From positions 1 to 64,000 of the forward strand of contig JAJTWR010000377.1 in NCBI GenBank assembly GCA_021613335.1: a stretch of 64,000 nucleotides of DNA, given 5' to 3'. This DNA comes from Whitmania pigra (taxonomy: Eukaryota; Annelida; Clitellata; Hirudinida; Haemopidae). Made by a program: the position numbers and the translations under genes. A model generated the notes under the pieces. It did no database searches, had not been told where the DNA came from, and saw only the letters and a program-made list of their open reading frames with translations. Below, piece after piece: positions 11,145 to 22,432 of this stretch (positions within the stretch are counted from its first letter, which is position 1; every line of letters begins with the position of its first letter).

Positions 11145-12871
11145 TGATTAATTCTATTCTTGTGATAAATGTTTTTGTTGTCAGTGCTAATGCAGGTTTG
11201 CTCATCTCTCTGACTGCAATCCAAAAAGATAAGTTTGCAATAAATATTTTGTTGTTGTTAATGCCCAATGATTCAATTGATTTTTTTTCTAGAAACAACT
11301 TAGTAACCTGACATCTGAAGACTTTGAATTTTATGTTACTCACATATTTAAAAAGTTGTTATGCAAACGACCCCAAACAATGATTCTCTCTTAAAGATTT
11401 CCTATTGGAAGGATTAATTAAAATGATTAGTCTACAACTTTATTTGCAACTTGACACTTGTCAAACTAATTTTACCAGTAACTGAATAATATTAAACAAC
11501 TCTACTTCCTATCCAGGATAAAGTTCCTCACACTAATTAGGTGTCTCTGGACACGAGTTTTCAATGACCTTTTACAATCGTCGAGAAGGTTAGATAAGCG
11601 TTTAAAACCAGATATATATAATATTAACTGTATGATAACGTAAATTACAAATAATTTTTGCAGAAATCCATCTCAAGAGTCATGTGGAACAATATGATCT
11701 GGTCATCTCCAAGCTCTCTAAATTAACTGCGATTTTCATGAGATTTAACAATGACAATAAATAGTTTACATGTTGCCATCACAATTGTATTCGTCACGAT
11801 ACACAATAAAAGTTGATAAATTTTCTCGAGATTATTTGTAGAGTTCGAGTTGCGTGGTTTTTCCGGACCGTGTTTATTTTGAAAGTTTGGTTTATTAGAA
11901 AGTAGCGATGATTCTGGGTGTGCAATAATGTTATAAATATTTAGACTTACGTATTTCTACACAAATAAATTATTATTTACATAAATTTAAATACTGAAGC
12001 TTAATGTTTTATTTCTGTACTTTTATTTATGTTTTTTCAAATAATTTAAAAAAACAAAGTCTTCTGTTGATTGAGATATGAACATTTTTAAAAAGCATTT
12101 GTAACGTAGTTTCCAAATATTATAATTTGAATCTTCGCATTAAGAAATAAATGTGAGTGTCTGCTAACTTCAGCCACGTTAGAGACTAGGCTTTTACCAT
12201 TATATAGGTGTCTGCTGGCGGAAGACAAGTGTTGCGCCACGGTTTGGAGTTGAAATTGTAATTCAACCAAATGTCTTCGGATACGTCAGCCCCATTTAGT
12301 TCAATCGTTGCTAACGCACATTAAATATTAAAAAATAATTGAAATTATTATTGATTAAGTTTTAAACAGTACCAATAAAAAATGTAATGTACATTGATCC
12401 ATTTATTTGTAAGTGTTATATCTATGGTAAACACGGAATCGGTCTTTTTAAAAATTAAATTTCGGTACTTGCGCTGGAGACACGTTAACGAAAATATATT
12501 TTTTAGAAAGGAAATAATCTGCAGATTTTAAATATGTTTTTAAAATTTCAAGCGCGTTAAGAAATTTTACGTTATCGGCGCTCAAAGCCTTATAACTTAA
12601 CCAAAAATTCATTTTTATTCAAAATACATTATTTTTTACGTGCATCATTTTCTAAAGCAAGACCTTTCTAACAAAAAAAAGTTATATTTTTAGCTCTACG
12701 CGTTCCAGAGTTATTAGATGTCAAAGTTCTTGCTGAAGTCTTGCTAACTTCACCGTCGTTGATCCTTTTTCTATTTTTTAAAACAATCCGCACATTTTTA
12801 TCTCAATCGGCTTTACAAAATAGCCCTAAAAGGGGCTAGAATAGGGGCAGTTATCACCTCCGTAAGCATTC

Positions 12872-13200
12872 AGCGTTATTAGGGTGAACGTAAGTGTATA
12901 ATCCACCCATTGAGTCATTCGTGACCGCGTCATTTCTAGGAACAGATTGTCCGATTATCCTTTTACAGATAAGTTTCCTCGATGCATTCCAGGTATAATA
13001 TCTTGGTATCTCAGGATATAGCAAAGTCCTTGCAAATGTATCCTGCTGGCATATTTGAAAAATTGTATTCTTGCTCTAGGGGGTGAAAACTTCGAATGTT
13101 GTTTATAACCAAGTAATGAGTTAATAAAACGTTTTTATAATATACATGAAGTTTATTCATTTGCAAATCTCTTACCGGGCAAAGCCGTGTAAACAGCTAG
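12872..13200 (+). mobile_element. Helitron-like 3' end
   Basis: The stretch ends with a small hairpin around 'ccgggcaaagccgtg' followed by 'cagctag' and a host T. This matches the usual Helitron 3' layout of a GC hairpin followed by CTRR before T. The sequence after 13200 returns to the P450 spacer, which supports a true boundary. A 5' TC start somewhere near 280-300 is possible but not proven. If so, A1 is nested in this Helitron. Confidence 0.5.
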
Positions 13201-13775
13201 TTAATTATAAAATCTACCCAAAGAGTGAAATAACATGAAATTAGTTCTATCTGAATTTGAAGAAACTCGTTCATATCTGATTCTGTAAACAATCCTTGAT
13301 AATCTATATTTTCGAACCTCGTAAACTCACAGCTTGGTGCCTCTTAATTCAGCTGTTGCCTTTGTCGTTAATCGAGTCCTAGGTGACTGTAATGCTAGAC
13401 CGACAGACCATTGCACCGAATCTTTATAATTCAAGTCGGATTTTTAAAGAGAATTAAATTGATTATTTAATCTTTTTTAAATCCATTTAATCCATTTAAA
13501 TCTTTAAAATTTGCTCTAATCATCCTTCAAGTTAACGATGACAGTTACAATGGCATAGAAAATATATTAGGAAACGCAACAACGTAATATTCATTGTGAT
13601 GACACAGACATCAGCTATTTTAGCTGAAAAATCATTACTTGAACAGCTCGTTGCTTCTGATTTCATCAAAGTTTTTTTGCCTTTTTAAATGAATTTTTAA
13701 TAAATTAATTTTATTAAATTAATGTATAAAGATTGCAATGATGAACGTAACTAAGTGCAAGAATAAAACGCAATT
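13201..13775. other. P450 intergenic spacer
   Basis: This matches the spacers upstream of genes D (31120-31390), G (38810-39000 and 41020-41410) and J (54300-54450), showing that the spacer was copied together with the genes. No gene is seen in it. Confidence 0.7.
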
Positions 13776-14752
13776 CAGCCGTCAACCCTTTTTTATGCTA
13801 TGGACCCCAAAGACATTCCATGCTCGGGTGGCGAACCCCCATAGCCCAAGACGCTTTGGCCTCAACTTTTCGTACCTCGAGCCAGAATATGTCTTATTAA
13901 GTTTGTGGATGCAATCTACTTAAATTCTGCTAAACGCCTAGCATAAGTTACGCGCACAACATGTAAAAGTCATTTCACATACGGAATTAGCTATCTATTT
14001 AAAAAAATGAAACAATGAAACCGAGTATTTATTCCACTGGTATGTCCGTTGCACAGTTTTCTTTTCAGTGGGAAGGCTTTGTCTGTTTTGCACTACAGAG
14101 TTTGTCCAAACACGGTGGTATGCGTGATAAACATTTGCGTATTTCATGTTCAATGTCCAGTCTGGACCTGTACTTGGTCTTTATAGCAGTAACAGCAGAG
14201 AATGCAGTTTCGCACAAGTAGAAAATGGTAGCAGGATATTGATGGCTTTGTGTGACATCATCGAGTATTCCTGGAAATATGCTAGCCAGAACGACAACAG
14301 TGGCGGTCTGCTGAACTGCAAGCGCAATGTCCTGTCAGACGACAATTCGGCCAATTGTTCTTGTTCGCGACCAATTAAATCAGTTGGCTCGCATTCAAAT
14401 TCAAAGTCAGATTTCGAATCCAATACTGATGAAAGTAATGCGACAGCTGCTGCAGGTGGTTCAAAATGGTGCATGCAATGGCGCTTGTCGAAATATTGTT
14501 CACTGTAAGAAAGTCAGCCAACAAGGGAAACATATCATAGGTGCCTTGTTTACATCTTCCCCTCCGTATGCGAAGTTTTTTCTGGAAGGAATCGACTTTG
14601 TCATGGGTTTTCAGATCGTTTTTGTCAGGTCCTTGCAATAACAGATTTAAACTGTTCAAAATGTTAAAAATGTCTGCAAGGTAAGCTAGTCTGCCAACCC
14701 ATGTCTCGTCTGTGAAGAAGTGTGCCATCGATTCGTTTTGCTGGTTTAGAAA
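13776..14752 (-). pseudogene. ZBED/SCAND3-like hAT transposase, truncated copy
   Basis: It starts with a version of the terminal sequence seen at 55288 (CAG..., then 'atgctatggacccc') and aligns with 55288-56230 all along. On the minus strand the frame at 14375-14728 gives MAHFFTDETWVGRL and MFPLLADFLTVNN, typical of the C-terminal half of the ZBED5/SCAND3-like hAT group. It stops abruptly at about 14752, where P450 spacer resumes, so the 5' half of the transposase is missing. Frameshifts break the rest. Confidence 0.75.
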
Positions 14753-15246
14753 AATAGTATCCTTATCACAAGTTTTTCATTGAGAAAAAAAGCACTAACG
14801 AAACTCATGAAATGGCGTTATTTGGTGACTCTTATTTCAGGTGTTGCCTTCGTTAATTGCCCTCTAGTTAATGATACTAATTAAACTATGTTAGACTTAT
14901 GCTTGCGCAAACTCTATAGTTTTAATTCCAGCTTGAATTTTAGATACACCATCTAAAAATGTTTTATGATAACTTTAGAACATACCATTTTTATTTCAGA
15001 TGAACTGACTCAGATTGAAGTGTTGAAACAAAAATATCTCCAAATGTCTCAATCATATCTTTGAGTCACACTCTCACTAATAAGGGTTTCTTAAAACAAA
15101 ATATAAGCAAATAATTTTTTTTATTTTTTCCCAAAATTCTATTTTGTTAAAGACATAAAGAAATAAATGCTAATCTTATCTTTAGCAGGATACTGCTGTC
15201 AAAGTAAAAATTCTAATCAATACAATGACTTTGAATGGTTTTTCAG
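14753..15246. other. P450 intergenic spacer
   Basis: Non-coding. It matches the stretch upstream of C (about 26934-27460), of F (34690-35220) and of K (61590-62400), including the shared 'cttatgcttgcgcaaa' segment. Confidence 0.7.
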
Positions 15247-15547
15247 CTACTTTCTCTTTTCAACTTGTATCTTTATGCCATTTACAGCTCTCAGAGACAT
15301 TGATTCAAATACCAAAGGAACCTGAAGTCAAATAGCAGTTTATTGCAACTTTTTACTCAACAATTTTATCTTGCTAAACAAGTTTATGAGCTAAATGGAA
15401 TCAAAATGTACTTGTGTCTCGGAGCAGGCAAGAAATTTAAACTTCCTCATCATATTCACTATTGCCATTTTCAGCTCAGATTAAAAACTTCTGGATCCTC
15501 CCAGTATTCAGGATCATTTTGTAATGCATAAATTGAAATAATCACAG
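15247..15547 (-). pseudogene. Cytochrome P450 gene B, 3' remnant
   Basis: The last exon is complete (15247-15321, ending KIQVEKRK and stop). The heme exon keeps only its 3' half (to 15470). It is then fused directly to the 3' half of the preceding exon (from 15472, reading [11 protein letters not shown]), so an internal deletion removed the heme-binding Cys loop. The gypsy composite begins at about 15548 and cuts off everything upstream. Exon sequence groups it with the RGKIEPL-type genes. Confidence 0.8.
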
Positions 15548-17107
15548 TCATTTTTCGACGAAGATGATTTGGTTTGGGCGAAAGACTTCCGTTCAGGTCA
15601 TCAAAGATGGGCACCAGCAAATATCTTTTTCCGCAGAGGAGAGAGGACCTTCGATGTTGCATTAGGCACACACATTTTCATGCTTGAGCTTATTGGGTAG
15701 CCCTGAAAACGGTTGTTTTGGAACCCACAATACAATGCGAGACAATAATATTTCCTCAGACGGGATAGTAATCCCGGATAAGTTCCAGATTACACTGGAA
15801 ACAAGTGTACATGTTCCCAAACCTATGCCAAAGGAACTGATCCAGGTATGATTCTATATGAATGCCACGCATCCTCTTAAACTTGTCTTTAGCTCACCTC
15901 CATAAGTTCTCAACCTCGTTTGAGGCGACAAACCGAGTGGTTCAATGTGGCATGTGCTGAACCTACGACAAAGAACAAATTCCAATGTGCCTCAAGAAGG
16001 AAGGAGGTTCTAATTTCCAGACTCTGAGTTGGAAAATATGCTCTGAATCAACATCTGCTTCTCTTTTTTTTTTAAACATCATCAGGCGTGCCCTCGGGAA
16101 GATGAAATGTCAGGCACAGTCTGTCCCCGAAGAAATTAGATTCAAAACATATCTAAGATGATATCCATGCTTAGCAATCCGGCGATTGTGTACATTATCT
16201 AAGTATGGATCTGCAAAAATCGGAGTCACTTAAGAGAATCTTTAATCAAATATTATTTTTCATTATTAATATAATACTATTATTATAATAATACATATCG
16301 TTTTTCTTACATAACTAGAATTAATTAACAAGTACAAATCATCTTAGTTATGCAACGGACCATAACCAAATAAATAAATATATCAAAGGCGAAGGGACCT
16401 CATCGGTTATCTCGAAACCCAGAACTAATCGCCAGCTTTGAAGTAATGTTTTATTAACGTTCTTTGCATATCTAGACGATTAGGACGGTTCCCCCGCTGC
16501 CATCGTGAGAGGAGCAGCCTTAACCGTTAGGCCACGCGGGCGGACTCCGACTTCGAAGCGAAAACGCCGATATTTATACGTTAACCAAAAATTCATTTTT
16601 ATTCAAAATACATTGTTGTGGGAATCATTTTTGTACGCGCATCATTTGCTAAAGCATGACCTTTCTAACAAAAAAATTTATGTTTTTAGTTTTACACGTT
16701 CCAGAGTTATTAGATGTCAAAGTTCTTGCTGACGTCTTGCTAACTTCACCGTCGTCTGGCTTATTATTTTTTAATATAAATGATGACAGTTATTTGTTTG
16801 TTTCTATTAGGTTCCAGTTCGAGAAACTGTTTATTTCACAAAAACCATAGACGGGTTTATCGTTTACAAAGCTTATTATCATCATATTATCTACATATTA
16901 TCTAAATTTAATTATTTATTGTTCTTCACCGTTGGAAATAATGAGTGTACAGGTTGCAATGTAGAGTAATTCAACTTGATGGCTCTCTAATCTTTCTTCT
17001 ATTTTTTTAAAACAATCCGCACATTTTTATCGATATCGGTTGATTTTTAATCGCTTCGCAAAAAAGCCCTAAAAAGAGGCTAGGACAGGGGCATTTATCA
17101 CGTTCGT
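15548..17107. mobile_element. Gypsy/MULE composite, copy 1
   Basis: It comprises a gypsy polyprotein tail (15556-16040), a segment with no clear identity (16041-16560), and a right arm of the A1-type MULE family (about 16580-17107). The right arm's complement begins ACGAACGTGATAAATGCCCC. A nearly identical copy lies at 31775-33345. The left end of the MULE is missing, and no target duplication matches at 15548. The piece at about 16325-16375 is a dispersed repeat also seen at 31023-31066 and 39545-39600. Confidence 0.75.
15556..16040 (+). pseudogene. Gypsy polyprotein tail (post-integrase)
   Basis: The frame DEDDLVWAKDF, RWAPANIFFRRGERTFDV is the Gypsy motif after the integrase core, where 'D.V..R' is followed by 'KW.PG.I....G...Y.V'. 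It continues after a frameshift as VIPDKFQITLETSVHVP and SQPRLRRQTEWFN, a typical basic tail. Stops and frameshifts make it non-functional. Confidence 0.65.
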
Positions 17108-20100
17108 GAAAACAAATGCTACGTAGGAATTAATGTTACTTAGCAATTAAAAAGTATAGGCATTGAATGTATAAATTTATAAATTTTCTAGAGCTTCCCA
17201 AAAGGCCAAAAAGTAAGAAACAATTCAATCATAAGCAGTAAATTGCTGCCATTGCCACAATGAGTTTGAATGTATCCAAAACTACTTTCTCTTTTCAACT
17301 TGGATCTTTATGCCATTTTTAGCTCTCATAGTCACCGAGTCAAAATTCAAAGGCACCTGAAGTCAAACAGCGGTTTGATGTATTTTATTTATGTTTGTTA
17401 TTTACTGTTATTGTTTTATTTATTCATTTAATGTTCTTTAATATTTACACTACAATGTTATCTTGATAAACAAAATTAAAAGATAAGCAAAATCTACATT
17501 TACTTGTGTCTCAGAGCAGGCAAGAAATTTAAACTTCCTCATCATCTTCACAATTGCCATTTTTAGCTCCAGGATGGCCAGTCTCATACCAACACAGTTC
17601 CTGGGTCTAGTTCCAAATGGCATGTATCTCAAAGGCTCAATCTCGCTTCTCACAGATTGAGCAAATCTACAATTAAAACATTTGTTTCAGCAACTCCATT
17701 TTCTCACCAACAAGTCAAACAAGTTAAAATAATATGTTTCTTTTAATGAGGTAATCAATTTTCAGACATTTGAGGCTTGTTAACAGATAATCAGCAATTT
17801 GCATATTAATCCACTAACAAATTGAGGTTTAATCAAATCTGTTTGATGGTTATAGTTTCAAATAAACATACGCCAAAACAAAAAACCTTTCTGGGTTAAA
17901 AACTTCTGATTCATCCCAATACTCAGGATCATTTTGCATTGCATAAATAGGAATGATCACAGTCATACCTTTAGGAATGACCATTGATGGTCACATCTCT
18001 ATTTGCAACTCTGTCCGTTCTGGCAGAATTTATGTAATTTCCAAATGCACTGATCAATTAATAAATTTTATTAAAACATTTCGTTCAAATGAGTTTTTAT
18101 TAATAAACAACTTATCAATTTACCAATTCAAATGTATTTACATTTTTAATTAATTTTTAAATTATTGATTGTTTAACTATTTTAACCATTCACCTCTTCT
18201 CCCAGTTTTGCAATGATTTCATCATAAAGACTTTCTTGACTTTCAGGATAGATGGCCATATTGTAGCCAAATAGAGAAAGAGTGTTTGCAGTTGTATCAA
18301 AGCCAGCCAGAAAAAACAAAAAACTTTGAACTTGGAGTTCATCATTAGTCAGTCCTAGTAAAGCAATTATTAAAATAATAATACATTAAAATATAGTTTT
18401 GTTTTAATGTCTTAATTTTAAAAATTAGTTTGCAAATTAACCTCTGTTGGCTTTAGCTGTTTCACAACTTTTTTCTGACTTGTTTTCACTTTTTTCATTT
18501 TCCATGTGAGCAGCAATCATTATTTGCAAGAAGTCAGTGTGCTCCTTTGAAAATTACTCATATTATGCATGCAAACATCTAGACGAATTTAGATAATCAA
18601 TTGAACACAATTTGCAACTGGAAAAATTAGAAATTTACATTGATTAAGATGACATTTTAAATAACAAGAAAAAAATATAATTCAAGTTATGAACCAAAAA
18701 TCTTCACAGAGGTTACAAATAAAAACAAAATATGTTATCTACTACCAACATTTTCAGTCAATCCAGTTTGCCTCTCCTTAGCAGCTCTGTTGACTGTATT
18801 GAAGAAAAACTCCATTGTAGACTTTTCCATTATGCTGAACCCAAATCTCTCAAAGAAATGGTAAAGGGCTGGAGAGAACACTGCAAGTTTTTTGTATCGA
18901 CTTTTGATGTATTTTTTCTGCTTACACAATTTGATTTGAAAACTAAGTTATGCCATTTTTATAGATAATCTTTACAGAACTTAGTATCACAATAATAACA
19001 CTATAACCTGTCATGCATCTCACAATTTGACATAAACAACTTACTGAACAACAACATGGGACCATTGAGTTTGAATTTAGACAATTTGTTGGCATTCATG
19101 ACAAAATCATTTTTAAGATCGTTGTGGGAATCTATTTGAATGCTGAAAGATGTGCTAGCTATCACATCCATTGTATAAGCTCCACATAACCTGAAGATTT
19201 TATTTTAAATATATTATTTTTAATAATTTACTATATCAGCCAATTTACTATATTTAAAATAAAATGACAATTTAAGGACAGACAAAAAATATAACATCCT
19301 TGAATGTACCCAACAATGGACTGATGCCTTACAGAACAAACAAAACTTAGACATCATCTACTTGGATTTCCGCAAAGCATTCGACTCTGTCTCGCATATT
19401 AAACTAATGAGCAAGATATATACCTATGGCTTTAGTGACAATCTGAATGGTTGGCTTATGGATTTTCTCAATTTGAGGACACAAAGAGTCAATATTAATG
19501 GATTTATCTCTGATGAAGTTTCTGTCACAAGTGGAGTCCCTCAGGGCAGTGTTCTAGGGACAACCTTATTTCACGAGTGTGATAACTGCCCCTATTCTAG
19601 CCCCTTTTCAGGGGTATTTTGTAAAGTCGATTAAAAATCAACCACTAGAGCTAAAAATGTGCGGATTGTTTTAAAAATAGATAAAGGATCAAAGTTCCAG
19701 GGACGAGCATTCAAAAAAAATTAAAAAATCGGGAACTATTTTTAATTAATGCTTGAAAACTTTGAAGATTTTTTTAGAGTAGATCTCTGTGTGCGCTAAT
19801 CAAGTCACTTACATATTTGAATTCTCCTGAAAAATATCTATCAGAATATGTATAACATGTATTTTTAATCCCCAGGGACGGGGTCGAAAAAGCTTCCGAT
19901 AAAATCAAAACAACTTGGGCGAAATTAGAAGATTTGCGACTAATGGAGCACGAAAAAGGCATTTATAAATCAACCAACCCAGTTAAAAATACAACAACTA
20001 TTTTAAAATATAGATTACAACTTAGAGAGCCAGGGTTTACTTCTTGAAAGTTTATTAAAATTCGGGAACTATTTTTATTCAGCGTTTTGAATGATTTAGA

Positions 20101-20629
20101 GCTGCCCCCGCACCCAGCCCCTGAGATGTGGTCCTATGATATAGTCGATTAAAAATCAACCGATGGAGATACAGCAATGCCGATTGCTTTAAAAAATAAA
20201 AGAAAGATCAAACAACCAGGGACGAGTATTCTCAAAAAAATAAAAAATCGGGAACTATTATTAATTAACGTCTAAAACCTTTGAAGCGGAATTTATGATA
20301 GATCCCTGTGTGCGCTGTCCAAAATAGTTAAATAATAAAATTCCCCTAAAAAATATCTACCAGAATATGTATGACATGTATTTTTTATCCACGGTATGGC
20401 GTAGAAATCCGATATATACATGTGTGATGGTAACTTTTGTGAAAATATTAGGTTTTACATTTAATATTGAACAAATTTTTGAATCTAAAATAACTTCTGA
20501 TTTAGTAATACAAATTTAAGATTTGCCAAAATTTATGAAATTTTATTTTTAAATTCTTAATCTGAATCTTTGATTTTGTGCCTTTTTTTTGTGCACTGAA
20601 ACGCTTCTGCAACTTCCCTTTTCAATGAC

Positions 20630-21142
20630 ATGTCCGTAACTGAATACATACAACGCATGTATTCACGATTTGTCCTCCTGGAAAAGGAGACAAGATATGT
20701 TCATGTGCTACAGTTGTGCTGCGCACATTACGTAAAGATGTTATTTAGGGATGTGAATAAACACACCAAGTCCAAGAGCACGAAAGATCTTTATACTTCT
20801 GCTGTGTACAACATTCTTGACTCACCTTCCTTCGAAGAAGCTGATAGGAAGATGAATGCCTTCTTACATGTCTTGCTGAAAGACTTTGCTACAGATCTGT
20901 CTTCCCATCTTCAAATTATTTTTAATGGGCCTCCACAAGAATTTGACGAAGTTGAACCGGAAATTGAATTAGATGATATAGAAGAAGGGCCTAATTATAA
21001 ACAGAGTCCCTTTTATCGTAAGTATACGCTTTTGGCGAAGAGCATCAGGTTAGAACAAACCAATGCACCAGTAGTCGATGAAAATGTTTTCAAAAATATT
21101 CCTTTTGCTAAACTCTTCTCCAGCTCAGATCGACGATCTTGA
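20630..21142 (+). CDS. Unknown transposon protein, possibly transposase C-terminal part
   Basis: A 170-residue frame with Cys/His near the start (HVLQLCCAHYVKM) and an acidic stretch near the end (DEVEPEIELDDIEEG). Animal MULE-like transposases often have a CxxH segment like this just after the catalytic domain, so it may be the C-terminal remainder of one. That placement is from family knowledge and not proven. The catalytic part is not present upstream. The next frame starts within the last codons, so the two were probably one protein before a frameshift or are linked by splicing. Confidence 0.5.
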   Translation: MSVTEYIQRMYSRFVLLEKETRYVHVLQLCCAHYVKMLFRDVNKHTKSKSTKDLYTSAVYNILDSPSFEEADRKMNAFLHVLLKDFATDLSSHLQIIFNGPPQEFDEVEPEIELDDIEEGPNYKQSPFYRKYTLLAKSIRLEQTNAPVVDENVFKNIPFAKLFSSSDRRS

Positions 21143-21921
21143 GTAATTCTCTTGTTTTTGACCCAAACTATTATAGGAGAAATCATTTTAATTCTGTGAT
21201 TCTGGCAAGATCTTCAGACAATATTCTATTCTTAGAAGATTTCAGGACTCTTTTTGATGAGGACTGGTTATTTAATCTAGTTATTGATTATATTTGCCTT
21301 AATATATTCAAGTCTCCTGACGTTACCTACATACCTGTAATGGTCAGCCACCATGCCATACGAAATGGCAAATTCGAAGTAAGTTATTTTACATCTAGCA
21401 GGTATGTAGTTTTTCCGCTTCTTATAAACAATGATACTCATTTCTCATGCCACGTTGTAGACCAGGTCAACAAGGAAATATATTTTTACGACCCATTGGG
21501 TAAACACAATATTTCGGAGCATTTCAACTTTTTAAAATTTTTTTTTTCGATAAAGATGCATTGGAATATTGTTGATGAATGGATAAAATACAACTGTGTC
21601 AATAAAAACTTCTTTAAACAAGTTGACGGCTACAACTGTGGCATTTTCTTGCTGGAGCACATTGCCGCTTTAGGCAGCGGTGATGATCCTCTTAATCCTT
21701 TCGACCCAAAAGAACGCAGGCAAAATTTTCAAAATGTCATACTCATTTCATCGGACAGCATGGCTGATTGTTGTCTTTACTGCGGAGGGCACAGGGAAGC
21801 TAAGTGGGTGCAATGCCAGAGATGGATGCATGAACATTGCATCGTGAAAAATGGAGTTAAATGTACAACCATTAACTTTGTTTGTTGTTTTTGTAGCGAA
21901 TTCTTTAAATCCTTTAAATAA
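21143..21921 (+). CDS. Ulp1-type protease with PHD-like finger, element-encoded
   Basis: About 259 residues. The Ulp1/C48 landmarks are His in THFSCHVVDQ, Asp in IYFYDPLGK, and Gln/Cys in FFKQVDGYNCGIF. A Cys/His cluster follows: CCLYCGGH, WVQCQRWMHEHC and CCFCSEF, a PHD-like zinc-binding layout. It has no ATG at its start, because the frame opens right where the preceding frame stops (21139-21142). It therefore probably belongs to a longer protein. It is intronless, unlike the gene at 9247-11144, and is the best copy of the family broken at 1066-1650. It lies inside the A2 inverted repeats, so it is transposon cargo. Confidence 0.7.
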
Positions 21922-22432
21922 CTTTCCTCTCAGTAAGCATGTCTTATCAGACTTGGCTTTCATACATCTTTGCTGTTGCTTGTCTCCATTACTTAGGAAT
22001 TAGGACGGCGTTTGCGTTCTGAGGTTATTAGAGTTTTTCGACAGTATAACATTACATGTTACGTTTGAATCTTTGTTGCTGCTTTTCAAATAAATGAACA
22101 ATAAAATTCTGAGTTTCAAAGTTGTTTTGATTTTATCGGAAGTTTATATGTCGGATTTCTACGCCATGCGGTGGATAAAAAATACATGTCATACATATTC
22201 TGGTAGATATTTTTTAGGGGAATTTTATTATTTAACTATTTTGGATAGCGCACATAGGGATCTATCATAAATTCCGCTTCAAAGGATTTAGACGTTAATT
22301 AATAATAGTTCCCGATTTTTTATTTTTTTGAGAATACTCGTCCCTGGTTGTTTGATCTTTCTTTTATTTTTTAAAGCAATCGGCATTGCTGTATCTGCAT
22401 CGGTTGATTTTTAATCGACTATATCATAGGAC

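Larger units (their letters stand above)
5318..12230. mobile_element. TIR element D with subterminal satellite and intact Ulp1-PHD gene
   Basis: The left arm, starting ACTTGTCTTCC at 5318, recurs inverted to 12230 over about 155 bases. The flanks are GTTGCGCC at 5310-5317 and 12231-12238, an 8-bp target duplication lying inside the terminal repeat of the host hAT. Just inside the left arm sits the 183-bp satellite array. The centre carries the spliced gene at 9247-11144. Between 11145 and 12072 I see only AT-rich non-coding sequence. No DDE transposase is recognisable, so the element may be non-autonomous or its transposase may have escaped me. It is the youngest layer of this nest, because it interrupts the hAT. 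Confidence 0.85.
3431..12242 (-). mobile_element. hAT transposon, itself interrupted near one end
   Basis: The left end reads CAGTGGCGCAACC and the right end reads GTTGCGCCACGG, so the TIR is CAGTGGCGCAAC with one mismatch. An 8-bp target duplication, TTTGGAGT, is present at 3423-3430 and 12243-12250. Removing the TIR element at 5318-12230 leaves a hAT of about 1.9 kb with minus-strand transposase remnants. CAGNGGCGCAAC-type ends and 8-bp duplications are classic for hAT elements. A poly-C tract at about 5289-5307 and a (CA)n tract lie close to the right end. Confidence 0.85.
2605..12595. mobile_element. TIR element C, interrupted by a hAT element
   Basis: About 185 bases starting TAAGGCTTTGAGCGCC at 2605 recur in inverted orientation at about 12425-12595, with several small differences. 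Inside the left arm lies a minus-strand Ulp1-type gene whose two halves are separated by the hAT insertion (2905-3430 and about 12251-12310). I found no convincing target duplication, so the exact ends are uncertain. The terminal sequence differs from A1 and from the innermost element, so this is a third family that carries the same kind of cargo. Confidence 0.7.
841..12863. mobile_element. MULE-like TIR transposon A1, heavily nested
   Basis: The left end begins ACGAAGGTGATAACTGCCCC and the complement of the right end begins ACGGAGGTGATAACTGCCCC. The similarity runs inward for about 100 bases or more. Both ends are flanked by AAGCATTC (833-840 and 12864-12871), an 8-bp target-site duplication. 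The same terminal family bounds the element at 19573-23953. Duplications of 8-9 bp with long TIRs fit Mutator-like elements, but no catalytic DDE domain is visible, so the superfamily is inferred. Own cargo: a broken Ulp1-PHD reading frame at 1066-1650. Everything from 2605 to 12595 is later insertion. Confidence 0.8.

Noticed and set aside
12872..12950. A target duplication longer than 8 bp for A1
   Set aside because: Only AAGCATTC matches directly at both borders. The ninth position differs whichever side is taken.
16495..16560. tRNA-like box A (tggcctaacggttaaggc on the minus strand) in the composite, and its copy at about 32733
   Set aside because: No acceptable box B, cloverleaf or acceptor stem follows, so no tRNA gene is supported. 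A tRNA-derived SINE scrap is possible, but the evidence is too thin.
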